Positions 21,401 to 33,200 of a DNA stretch of 64,000 nucleotides are shown here, piece after piece. This stretch comes from Candidatus Latescibacterota bacterium (GTDB taxonomy: Bacteria; Latescibacterota; UBA2968), in NCBI GenBank assembly GCA_022821275.1, contig JAJEDY010000094.1, forward strand, positions 1 to 64,000, written 5' to 3'. The translations under genes were made by a program, and so were the position numbers. Under the pieces are notes generated by a model. It did no database searches and had not been told where the DNA came from. It saw only the letters and a list, made by a program, of their open reading frames with translations. Numbering within the stretch: the stretch's first letter is position 1; the number at the start of each line of letters is the position of its first letter.

Positions 21401-21825
21401 TTTACACTCAAGTCAAAGAGGTCTGGGGGCAAGGTGTGTCCCATGAGAGCTTCGATGGGTGTGACCACAATGCCGCTGGCCTCCCGGCGTAGCTGGTCCA
21501 ACGCTTCCATCCGCAATCCCACGACATCGAGGTGCGGTGAGCGTCCGTCAAAATGAGCGACATCCCAACTGGGAAAGTAGCCCACATGTTCATCGTCTAA
21601 TAGCCGTTCCAAATCATTGCGCAATGCCTCGGCGCGGTCCTCATCTGGACATACGACCACGACCGGGCCAGGTACGGTTTCTTCAATCCACGCGATGGCA
21701 AATGCCGAGAGCGATCCGGATCCTCCGCGCATGGTTACGATCCGCTCTCCCGATTCCAGTTTTTGCGATAGGTCCTTAAATGGCGGCGAGTTTTTAATTC
21801 TGCTGTACAATCTGTCAATGGACAT
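18418..21825 (-). CDS. mfd: Transcription-repair coupling factor Mfd
   Basis: 1135 aa; [72 protein letters not shown]; C-terminal TRCF domain. Confidence 0.97.
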   Translation of the reverse strand: [1135 protein letters not shown]

Positions 21826-21903
21826 ATATTTTTAGCTTTTCCTCCTATAATAGTACACGCCAAAAAGCTCGACACATTATATGCGTCGAGCTTTTCAGCA
21901 AGA

Positions 21904-21981
21904 TGGCGGGGTAGACGGGGCTCGAACCCGCGACCACCGGCGTGACAGGCCGGTACTCTAACCAGACTGAGCTACTACCCC
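21904..21981 (-). tRNA. tRNA-Asp (GTC), CCA encoded
   Basis: RC GGGGTAGTAGCTCAGTCTGGTTAGAGTACCGGCCTGTCACGCCGGTGGTCGCGGGTTCGAGCCCCGTCTACCCCGCCA; anticodon GTC. Confidence 0.96.
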
Positions 21982-22132
21982 AATGTGTTAAAACAATCTT
22001 CAGAATTCCATGAAGGTACGAAAATTTAACAAGGTGTCTTTTTAGTGTCAAGCAAATTTAATAAATCATACCCCTTGTTTTTAGAATATCATCTCATTAT
22101 GTTAAAGCGAAAACTTTCACAAGGAGAATTTT

Positions 22133-25100
22133 ATGACTCGACGCGATGCTTTATGGATCGTTTGCTTCCTGATCGCAGGTGCGCTCGGTCTCACCTGTTA
22201 TATCCAGTTTTTCGATCGCGCGCTTCCAGTTGCTTCGCTCAATTTTCGCGTGGATCGCGAACAAGCACATCAGGCTGCCGAAGCGTATCTCGACCGTCTG
22301 GGTTACGATCTCACAGATTACGAGAGTGCTCAGGTCTTCTCGTATTCAAGCCTGCCCCAGATTTTTCTCGAACGCACTCTGGGTCTTGAGGAAACCAACC
22401 AGCTCGTGCGCGAATGGGTCTCTGTGTGGTACTGGAATATCCGCTGGTTTAAGCCGCTTCAAAAAGAAGAACTCCGCGTGCGTATTGATCCCGGCGGGCG
22501 CATCGTAGGGTTTACGCATAGTATCCTCGAGTCTGACGAAGGCGCGAGTCTTTCAGAAGAAGATGCCCGCGTTATTGCGGAAACCTTTCTGACCGATGTG
22601 CAGGGCTTTCAACTGGATGATTACAACCCCATCGAAGCGTCGAGTATTGAGCGCCCCAATCGGATGGATCACACCTTTACGTATCGCAAAAAAGATTTTG
22701 TCGTGGGTGATGATGGGCACTACCGTTTGCGCGTTACAGTTAAGGGCGACAAAGCGGGTTATTTTGCCGAAGGCCTCAAAGTGCCCGAAACTTTTTCGCG
22801 CAATTATCGAGAAATTCGCTCGCGTGCAGGGCTGCTCACCAATATTGCTTCGGTTTTCTTTTTCGCGCTGGGCATTGCAATGGTTGTCGTGCTCGTGCGT
22901 AAATATCGCCAGCGCACATTGATATGGCGCGCTGCTCTCGGCGTGGGCATTCTCGTGGCTGCTACCAGTTTTCTCGGTGTCGTCAATGGCTATCCGCTCA
23001 CGCGCTTTGGTTACGATACCACACAGTCGTTTGTTTCTTTTATCCTCACCTTTATCTTTGGCGGTCTGTTGAGTGCTGTGCTGAGTGGGGTTATTATCGC
23101 GTTGTCCGGTACAGCCGGGGGGGCTGCTGCTCAGGATGTGGAAGGCTGGAAAAATCCACTCGCGCGATTATCTTTGCGCGGCTGGCGATCCGCGAATTTT
23201 GCGCGTGTCACCCTTGTCGGTTATGGGCTTGCGTTTGCCCATCTGGGATATGTCACCATCTTTTATATTTTGGGTAATGATTATCTGGGGGTCTGGTCGC
23301 CCGCGGCGATGACACAGTACAGCAATACGTATAGTACGTACTTGCCGTGGATTTATCCCTTGCTTATTGGTCTTCTCGCTGCGACGATGGAAGAATTTTT
23401 CTTCCGTCTGCTCGCCATTTCCCTACTCATCCGGTATTTAAAAAGTACCTGGTTAGCCGTGCTCATTCCCGCGATTGTGTGGGCTTTTTTGCACGCGAAT
23501 TATCCGCAGGAGCCTATTTATATTCGCGGTCTCGAACTCACCGTGGTCGGCGTTATTTTTGGTATTGTGTTTTTGCGCTACGGCGTTTGGGCAACGATTA
23601 TTTCGCATTATGTGTATAATTGCTTTCTCGGTATTTACCCGATGGTGCAGTCCGATAGTCTCTACTTCAAAGTCTCGGGTATTCTGGCGGTTGCGATTAT
23701 TTTTATTCCGGCCATTCCCGCTATTTTTGGTGTGATTACGGGGCGCTATAAGGAGGTAGAGGAGCCTGAAGAGATGGCTCCCCCTGAGTTGCCAGAGGAT
23801 ACAGCGCCTGAAACAGCAATGCCCGAACCCGAACCACCCCCTGAACCCGAGGTCGAACGCAAAACCCCTTCGGATTATCTCATTCCCAAAAGTGGGCTCG
23901 TCGTTTTTGGGATTCTCGGTCTAATTGGTTGGGCCGCGTATTTCATATCCGATCTCCCGGGATTTGCCAAATACGCCCGCGAGTCTATTATCACGCGGGC
24001 TGAGGCTATTGAGAGGGCAGAGGATATCCGCCGACAACTCGGGCTTGAGCTCGAAGGCTATCAACGCACCACGTCGTTTTCCAGCGGTTTTGGATCCAGC
24101 CATTTTACACATCTCATCCGAAATGTCGATCTGGCGCGTGCGGATACGCTCGCTGCTGAACATACTTCATCTTGGCGCTGGCGGGTGCGCTGGTTTAAGC
24201 CGCTTGAAAAAGAAGAACTCACCATCAGTATTGATGGCAATGGCGATTTTTGCCGCATATCGCATTATGTTCCCGAAAATCGAGAGGGTGCAGAACTCAG
24301 TACGGAAGAAGCGCAAAATATCGCCGAGGCTTTTCTGTCCGAATATTTACAGCGCGATATGACAGATGCCGCCCTTTACAAACGCCTTGAAGCTCGTTCG
24401 CAAAAACGCGAAAACCGAATGGATCACAGTTTTGTGTGGGAGCGTACGGATATCAAAGTTGGGGAAGGAGAGTTTCGCATTACCGCCTCAGTTCAGGGCG
24501 ATCAAATCGGTCAGACAAACGCATACTACAAAGCACCCGAAGAGTTTTTGCGCAAATTGCGAGAACGCACGGCAAAAAGCACTATTGTCTCTACTGTCTC
24601 GACAATCGCAGTCATCGCAACGGCAGTGCTCGCCATTATTTTCTTTTTGCGCGCTTATCGCGATGGACATGTCAATTGGCGATTGCCCATTTATGTTGGC
24701 ATTCTGGCTGGTGCGTGCTTCGTGCTCGCAACACTTAATAATCTACCTGCGTTCTACAGAGGATATAATACCAGTGAGGCGATGAGTACCTTTCTCGGCG
24801 GTGAACTCATTGGCTTTGTTATAGGGCTTGTTAGTATTGCGATTATGGTTTTTCTTTTTTGTGCATTTGGCGATACCACGTATCGTCGCGAACGCCCCCA
24901 GGAGATGCAATTCTCCGATTGGATTGATGTGCTCCGCCTGAAGATAAATAGCGTGGGACTCTGGTGGCAGGTTGTCTTTCTCGCTGTCTGTTATTTTGGT
25001 ATTACCAGAGGCGCGGGCATTTTTTCGTCTTATATCAATCTCACCTATCTCGGCGATTATCTCGTCGCAGGCGGTGGCTCACCAGCCAGTATCAATAGCT

Positions 25101-25531
25101 ATCTGCCCGCATTTGGTGAATTCCTCGACGAAGTCAATTTTATGCTCATAGCTCCCTTTGCTGTACTCGGTGTTATGTTTGTCTGGTGGCGTGTGATAGG
25201 CAAGATAAATCTGGTGATTCTCGTCGTATTGCTCGTGCTCATCTTTCAATCAGTGGTCTCGCCAGCAAAAGACTTTTACCACGCTGGCATTCTTCTCGCC
25301 AAAAGTATTCCATATTGGATACTTATGGCTTTCCTCATTCTGAAGTATATTCGCTTCAATCTGCTCTTTTATGCCGTGACGTTCTGGTGTTCAATTCTTT
25401 TTGTTGGCATTCGCTATCTCAAATACGATCCCGATATTTACCAGGTCAATGGGATTCTCATGATTCTCTTTGGCCTCGTTCCTCTTATTCTCGCCATTCT
25501 GGCCTGGTACAAAGCGCGATCCTCGGTGTAG
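22133..25531 (+). CDS. Large membrane protein with CPBP (CAAX-like) intramembrane protease domain and an internal duplication
   Basis: EEFFFRLLAISLLIRY...WAFLHANYP...SHYVYNC CPBP motifs; two homologous soluble+TM halves (RWFKPLQKEELRVRIDPGG / RWFKPLEKEELTISIDGNG). Confidence 0.82.
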   Translation: MTRRDALWIVCFLIAGALGLTCYIQFFDRALPVASLNFRVDREQAHQAAEAYLDRLGYDLTDYESAQVFSYSSLPQIFLERTLGLEETNQLVREWVSVWYWNIRWFKPLQKEELRVRIDPGGRIVGFTHSILESDEGASLSEEDARVIAETFLTDVQGFQLDDYNPIEASSIERPNRMDHTFTYRKKDFVVGDDGHYRLRVTVKGDKAGYFAEGLKVPETFSRNYREIRSRAGLLTNIASVFFFALGIAMVVVLVRKYRQRTLIWRAALGVGILVAATSFLGVVNGYPLTRFGYDTTQSFVSFILTFIFGGLLSAVLSGVIIALSGTAGGAAAQDVEGWKNPLARLSLRGWRSANFARVTLVGYGLAFAHLGYVTIFYILGNDYLGVWSPAAMTQYSNTYSTYLPWIYPLLIGLLAATMEEFFFRLLAISLLIRYLKSTWLAVLIPAIVWAFLHANYPQEPIYIRGLELTVVGVIFGIVFLRYGVWATIISHYVYNCFLGIYPMVQSDSLYFKVSGILAVAIIFIPAIPAIFGVITGRYKEVEEPEEMAPPELPEDTAPETAMPEPEPPPEPEVERKTPSDYLIPKSGLVVFGILGLIGWAAYFISDLPGFAKYARESIITRAEAIERAEDIRRQLGLELEGYQRTTSFSSGFGSSHFTHLIRNVDLARADTLAAEHTSSWRWRVRWFKPLEKEELTISIDGNGDFCRISHYVPENREGAELSTEEAQNIAEAFLSEYLQRDMTDAALYKRLEARSQKRENRMDHSFVWERTDIKVGEGEFRITASVQGDQIGQTNAYYKAPEEFLRKLRERTAKSTIVSTVSTIAVIATAVLAIIFFLRAYRDGHVNWRLPIYVGILAGACFVLATLNNLPAFYRGYNTSEAMSTFLGGELIGFVIGLVSIAIMVFLFCAFGDTTYRRERPQEMQFSDWIDVLRLKINSVGLWWQVVFLAVCYFGITRGAGIFSSYINLTYLGDYLVAGGGSPASINSYLPAFGEFLDEVNFMLIAPFAVLGVMFVWWRVIGKINLVILVVLLVLIFQSVVSPAKDFYHAGILLAKSIPYWILMAFLILKYIRFNLLFYAVTFWCSILFVGIRYLKYDPDIYQVNGILMILFGLVPLILAILAWYKARSSV

Positions 25532-25540
25532 GAGGTATAT

Positions 25541-26755
25541 GTGCCCCATATCTGCACGGCCTGGCCGACTTCGGTGGCGGAGGAGGCTTACTGGCAGTCG
25601 ATTCGCGAGCAGTATATGATCGCGCCGGATGAAGTTTATCTCAATACTGGCTCTTTTGGCTCACAGCCCAGGCCCGTGTTCGAGAAGATGCTGGAAATAT
25701 TGGAGGATGTTGAACGCAATCCTACGCGACATCGAGCGGAATACAATCGCGTTGTAGATGACTCGCGTGCTCGTCTGGCTGCGTTTATCAATGCGCCTGC
25801 AGAAGATATTGCTTTTGCTACCAATGTCACTATGGCTATTAACATGGTGGTGCATGGACTGGATTGGCGTCCGGGCGATGAAATCCTAACTTCAAATCAG
25901 GAGTACGGCGCGATTGACAACTGTTTGCATCTGGCTGAGTGCCGCTATGGCGTGGTGGTCAAACGCGCCGAAATTCCCATTCCTCCCGAAGGTCCCGAAG
26001 ATGTTCTGAACGCGTTTGAACGCGAATTTACAGACCGTACAAAGCTGGTTTTTTGTAGCCACATTACCACGCGTACAGGTCTGATTACGCCGATTAAAGC
26101 ACTGGCCCAACTGGCGCATGACCGCGGAGCACTAATTGCAGTAGATGGTGCGCACGCTCCGGGGATGATTCCGCTGGATCTGCGGGATCTCAACTGCGAT
26201 TTTTATGGCGGCAATTGTCACAAATGGCTCTGTGCGCCCAAAGGTACGGGATTTCTTTACGCATCATCTTCAATGCAAGAGCGACTCAATCACGTTGTTG
26301 TGAGTTGGGGATACAGCCGGGAAGGCGCGAGGAGGGGGACAGACGACATTTTGCGGATCAATGACCGTCCGTTTATGTGGGGTATTGAGAATTGGGGTAC
26401 CCGGGATCAGGCGTGTTTTGCAGCGGTGAGCGCAGCGGTTGAATTTCAAGAGGCGGTTGGCAAAAAGCGGATTCGGGAACGGGGGCGGCAACTGGCGGCG
26501 TACTTGCGGGATCGTTTGGCTACAACTGGTTGGGCAAAACTGCTTACGCCTTCCGTGCCCGATCTATCCGGATCGATCTCGGCTTTCCATTTTTCCGGGT
26601 TTGACGACCTGGATCTTTATGAGCGATACCGGATTACTGTGCCGACTGCAAAGAGCGATGATGTTTACTGGATTCGCGTTTCTACGCATATCTGCAATGG
26701 TTTTGACCAGGTAGATCGTCTGGTAGATGCTTTACACGAAGAGAGAAATGCCTGA
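25541..26755 (+). CDS. Class V aminotransferase-fold PLP enzyme (isopenicillin-N epimerase-like)
   Basis: VYLNTGSFGSQPRPV; DGAHAPGMIPLDLRDLNCDFYGGNCHKWLCAPKGTGFLY (PLP Lys in CHKW). Confidence 0.88.
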   Translation: MPHICTAWPTSVAEEAYWQSIREQYMIAPDEVYLNTGSFGSQPRPVFEKMLEILEDVERNPTRHRAEYNRVVDDSRARLAAFINAPAEDIAFATNVTMAINMVVHGLDWRPGDEILTSNQEYGAIDNCLHLAECRYGVVVKRAEIPIPPEGPEDVLNAFEREFTDRTKLVFCSHITTRTGLITPIKALAQLAHDRGALIAVDGAHAPGMIPLDLRDLNCDFYGGNCHKWLCAPKGTGFLYASSSMQERLNHVVVSWGYSREGARRGTDDILRINDRPFMWGIENWGTRDQACFAAVSAAVEFQEAVGKKRIRERGRQLAAYLRDRLATTGWAKLLTPSVPDLSGSISAFHFSGFDDLDLYERYRITVPTAKSDDVYWIRVSTHICNGFDQVDRLVDALHEERNA

Positions 26756-26770
26756 CTTGTTTTGTAACTT

Positions 26771-28564
26771 TTAAGAATCTACCTCGCTGAATCCTTTGGG
26801 CAAATTTTCTCCTTTCACAAGTGCAGCCTTCAATGCGCGTGAGTGCTGACAATTTCCTCTGTATTGAAATCCCCGGCATGCACAGGACACGTCGTTTCCA
26901 TCTACTTCCAATTCGTAAAAAGCTCCCGGTCGTGACGAACTCTCCACGCGATATTTTGCAATTTTGGGACCGCTCAATACCCGCGCCAAAATCTCAATAG
27001 CTTCTTGCGATGGTTGTTGGCGTTCGATCCGTTCTCCAGTGCCAAATGTCTCTGCATGCGCTTCTCGAAAGGCCGCGCTTGCCTCGCGCAACACTTCGCC
27101 CACTTGTGCGCTGTCTATATCTTCGGACAGGGCATCTACTCTGGGTTGCAATACATCCATAATGCGCCGCATTTCACCCATTACATCGCGATGGAAATCT
27201 TCGGGTAGTGCGCTGCCTTCTACCATTTGGTCGATCAAATCTGCCTTTGTTTCCAGTACTGTGCGTACAAATGTATCTACTGTATCGCGTCCAACCATGT
27301 ATGTCACGTTTACCGTGCCCGTCTGCCCAATGCGATAAGCCCGGTCCTCGGCTTGCCAGTGATTGACGGGTACCCAGTCCAGGTCGTTAAATATGACCTG
27401 GCGGGCTGCTGTCAGGTTTAGTCCCACGCCGCCTGCTGTGATATTTGCCAGCAACAATCGCACGTCATCGTCTTCCTGAAACCGATCTGCCCGTTCTTGT
27501 CTTTGTGCTACCGGTACTTCACCTGTAATGACCACAGCCTGATCGCCAAATTTTGTTTTTAAAATTTCCAGTGGGCGCAAGAAGCACGAAAATACGATCG
27601 CTTTTTCTCCTTGATCCACCACATTTTCTACAAAGGGCAATGTCGTTCGTATTTTGGAAGTTGCCAATCGAAGTCTTGCCCTTGTCAACTGCCCCAGAGC
27701 GCGCCCTCGTTCTTCAGAGGATGGGGATTCTTCTAAAGCCTCTCGCACATTTCGCCGAGAATATTTTTGTAACAGATCCAGGACAGCTATGCTCATTCGA
27801 TGCGCGACCCGACTCGATACATCTACATCCAACCAGGTCCGTATTTTGGGTGGCAAATCCAGGACCTGATTCTTGGTCCGCCGCAACATAATCCCATGCA
27901 AATGCACGGTTAATTCTTCGATATTACTCGCGCCATCTGTTACCCAGCCATATTCTCCCTTATACGCATCGCAATACCGTTTTGCAAATCCCATAAAACT
28001 GCGTCCCAGCGCGTGTCGAGCGAGTTGTAGCAATGGGAAGAGATCTCTTGGCCGACTCGTCAGGGGCGTGCCCGTCAAGATATGCACCACTGTTTCTTCG
28101 GGCAATTGCCTCACGAGTTGTATAGAAAATTTGTGCCGCTGACTGCGGTGGTTTTTCAAATAATGCGCCTCGTCAAAAACAACGCCTTTCCATCCCCGTG
28201 TACATAATGCATTGATGTGCTTGCCCAGGATATCGTAATTGATAATCGCCCAGCCTTCAAACCCCACCTCAGGGGGATCGTCCGGTCCAATAATCCACGT
28301 CTGTACACGGGGTAGAACAACCGCAATTTCTCTCGCCCAATTGCGCTTTACTGTTGCCGGACAAATCACCAGATACGGTCCTTTGGGTTCGGTTTGCGAC
28401 ATCGCGATTACGGACTGGCGGGTTTTGCCCAGCCCCATGTCATCGGCTAAGATCGACCGCCGACGCCCCATCAAAAACGCGATTCCCTCTACCTGGTGTG
28501 GATACAGCCCTTTGGCAATATCTGTTGCGCGGTTGCGTATTGCTGTGTCGAATGTTTCTGCCAT
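26771..28564 (-). CDS. SNF2-family helicase with C-terminal SWIM-type zinc finger
   Basis: LADDMGLGKTRQSV; FDEAHYLKNH; DRAYRIGQTGTVNVTYMVGRDTVD; C-terminal VSCACRGFQYRGNCQHSRAL (CxCxnCxH). Confidence 0.88.
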   Translation of the reverse strand: MAETFDTAIRNRATDIAKGLYPHQVEGIAFLMGRRRSILADDMGLGKTRQSVIAMSQTEPKGPYLVICPATVKRNWAREIAVVLPRVQTWIIGPDDPPEVGFEGWAIINYDILGKHINALCTRGWKGVVFDEAHYLKNHRSQRHKFSIQLVRQLPEETVVHILTGTPLTSRPRDLFPLLQLARHALGRSFMGFAKRYCDAYKGEYGWVTDGASNIEELTVHLHGIMLRRTKNQVLDLPPKIRTWLDVDVSSRVAHRMSIAVLDLLQKYSRRNVREALEESPSSEERGRALGQLTRARLRLATSKIRTTLPFVENVVDQGEKAIVFSCFLRPLEILKTKFGDQAVVITGEVPVAQRQERADRFQEDDDVRLLLANITAGGVGLNLTAARQVIFNDLDWVPVNHWQAEDRAYRIGQTGTVNVTYMVGRDTVDTFVRTVLETKADLIDQMVEGSALPEDFHRDVMGEMRRIMDVLQPRVDALSEDIDSAQVGEVLREASAAFREAHAETFGTGERIERQQPSQEAIEILARVLSGPKIAKYRVESSSRPGAFYELEVDGNDVSCACRGFQYRGNCQHSRALKAALVKGENLPKGFSEVDS

Positions 28565-28590
28565 AGAGACGACCGGTTTGGTGAATTTAG

Positions 28591-30162
<1,572 letters not shown>

Positions 30163-30192
30163 GACGAAGGCTATCTTTTTTTGGTACATGAC

Positions 30193-30226
30193 AAAGCGCT
30201 GTGCAGAATATTCTGCACAGCGCTTT
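30193..30226. terminator. Perfect 34-bp palindromic bidirectional terminator between convergent genes
   Basis: AAAGCGCTGTGCAGAATATTCTGCACAGCGCTTT followed by TTTT. Confidence 0.85.
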
Positions 30227-30246
30227 TTTTCAGGTGTTGATGTGGT

Positions 30247-33200
30247 TCAGGCTCTTTTCGCAACGGCTACAATCCGCTTTGTATATCCCGATAGATCATC
30301 CATGAGCGAATATATGGTAGGCAGGATGACGAGGGTGAGGATGGTAGAGATCGAGAGACCAGAAATAATGACCAGACCAATGGGACCCCAACGCCTGGCA
30401 TTGCCTTCGGCATTGCCATAAATCATCGGAATAACCAGCGGCGTAAGCCCCAGGATCGTCGTGGTTGCGGTCATCAAAATGGGACGCAAGCGATCCTGTC
30501 CGCCGCGCAAGATCGCATCTCTTCGATATAGCCCCTGCTTGCGATAGCGATTGATGTGGTCGATTAATACAATGCCGTTGTTGACCACAATGCCAAACAA
30601 AATGAGCAACCCATAGGTCGCATTGCTGTCCAGCGCAATGCCGAATGTGTAAAGTCCCAATGCGACGCCTATAAAGGCAAAACTGATGGAAAACATGATG
30701 GTAAATGGATGGACATAAGATTCAAATAGCGATGCCATGATCAGATAAATGAGCAGGGCAGCGAAGATCATGGTGAAATTTGTTTCGCCCTCTTCTGAAG
30801 CCATATAGCGGAAGCGCCGATCCATTTGCCAGCTATACCCCTGGGGCAATGGGATGGCATCCATGCGGTCGCGCATTTCATAACCGACCTGTTGAACTTC
30901 CGATGCTTCCGTATTTGCAAATACGGTGACGGTTGACATCCGGTCCTGACGCTCGATGGATTGGGGCCCCTTGGTCAATTCAAAATCGGCCAGGCTGGCA
31001 AATGAAATCATCGTGCCGCGGTTGTTTTCAAAGGAGAGGGTTTTGAGCTGGTCCAGTGTGGCGCGGTCTTCTTCTCGCAGTTGCAGCGCAATATCGATTT
31101 CCCCATCCGGCGTTTTGAATTTGCTATTTCCGCGTGCTCCCAATGCCGTGGCAACTGTCATGGCAATTTCCTGCGGTGAAAGGCCGTATTGTTGCGCGCG
31201 GTCTCTCCTCACCGATACCCTGATTTCTTCTGTGCCACTTTCCAGGCTGGTTTCCACGTCGTGAATGCCCTCAATATCGTCCATTCGCAGCCGAATATCT
31301 TCGGCCAAAATTGCCAGAACTTCGGGATTTCGTCCTTTGATTTCTACCCCGACGCCCGTGGCACTGCTGCCACCCCGCCTGGAGCCAGCCTTAAAACGCA
31401 CCCCCGGGATGTCTTTGGGCAGCAACTCACTTACCTGTTTTTTTACATCGTCTGTGCTAAGCGGGCTTTCTTCGACGGGTTTTAAGTATAAATAAATCGT
31501 ATTGCCGCGTCGGGTGCTAAATCGCGTTTTTATCGCTTCGATATCCAGTTTTTCCTTATATGGGATGATAATGGCTTCAACCTGTTTGAAAAGCTCGAGT
31601 GCGTCGTCGATATCGTAGGTCCGCGGCATTTCCACCATATAGTCCACCCTGCGGTCGGGTTGATAGCGATAGCGCTGTACTTCAATTTTGGTAAAAATGT
31701 ATATACCGCCAAAGAGGATAAATGTGGCGACGACAACGGTGGTCCAGCGGTAGTGCAGGGTCGTGCTAATTATGCGCGTATAAACACCTTTGAGGCCAAG
31801 ATGCCGAAACCGAAAATAGAGATAACCGGCTGTAGCGATAAACGCACCCAGCGCGGCCCAGGCCAATGTTGGTATGGCCGAAAGTCCGCCCAAAATCCAC
31901 AGCGTATTGTCTTTGAGCCAGGTGGCCGATTCGGCAATGCCTGCCTGGTAAATGAGATACGTCGCACCTGCGGCAAACAAAGTGCCCAATCCGATTTTCA
32001 AAAAGAGATCGACGCGGGTACCCGCATTTGAAAATGCCCGAGAGCAAGCCAGGGGGATGAGTGTTAAAGCCACGCATAGTGCCGCTACGACTGCAATGCA
32101 TACGGTGATGGCAAAATCGCGCATCCACATTGTGTTGTACGAGCCAGAAATGAAGATGAGGGGTACAAATACACATATTGTCGTCAGTGCCGCCGCCAGT
32201 ACGGGTATGCCGATTTCGCGGCTGCCCTCAATTGCTGCGGTTCGCGTGCCATCGCCTTCGTCAAAACGTCTGCGATAAATATTTTCCAGAGCCACGACCG
32301 CTGGATCGACCAGCATTCCAATGGCGACCATCAGCCCCATCATCGAGATCATGTTCAGTGTGATAGTCGAGCCAAAGACTTGCCGCATCAGATACATGAT
32401 CATGAAAACGCACAGTACCGAAATGGGAATGGCCGATCCCACAATGAGCGTGCTGCGGAAGTTTCGCAAAAACACAAAAATGATGCCAATAGCCAGCATG
32501 CCTCCCAAAATGGCGGATTGTCCCAGGCTGGTGATGCCCCTTACCACTGCTTCTGATTGGTCTCGGCGCAAGTGCAATCGCAATTTGTCGCGCCCAATTT
32601 CATCTTGAAGGGCGTCTAACTCTGCCCGAACCAGGCGGCAGGTTTCTACCAGATTGGCTGTCGAGGTTTTGCGAATTTCCATAGAGACCACATCGCGCCC
32701 GTCCATGCGTTCAAAATACCGCTTTTCCGGATAGTCGTAACTCACCTTCGCCACATCATCTATATCCAGGCCATTGGGAAGTGTGAGACCCCGAATTTGA
32801 TCTACATTTTCAAATTCGCCCACTGCCCGCACCGCGAGGCGTTTGTTGCCCTCTGTGACATAACCGCCAGAAATATTGATGTTGTTGGAGCGAATTGTTC
32901 TGTTGAGGGTGCGAATGTCCAGGCCATGGGCGTGCAGGCGGTTTTTATCGACATCGACTCGGAGTATTCTTTCATCGGCGCCTTCCATTTCGACATTGCC
33001 CACTCCGGGGATGCGTTGCAGGCGCGGCAAGATTGTGTTTTTATACACTGTGGCGAGTTCAGATTGATCATCGCCCAGCCAGATCATATTGTAATCCAGA
33101 ATTTCCCAATCTGAGGAGTCCCATCTGCGCATCTCAATGCGTTCGAGGTCTTCGGGAAGCTGGTTCCGAACTTGATCAACGCGATCCCGAACCTGAATAG

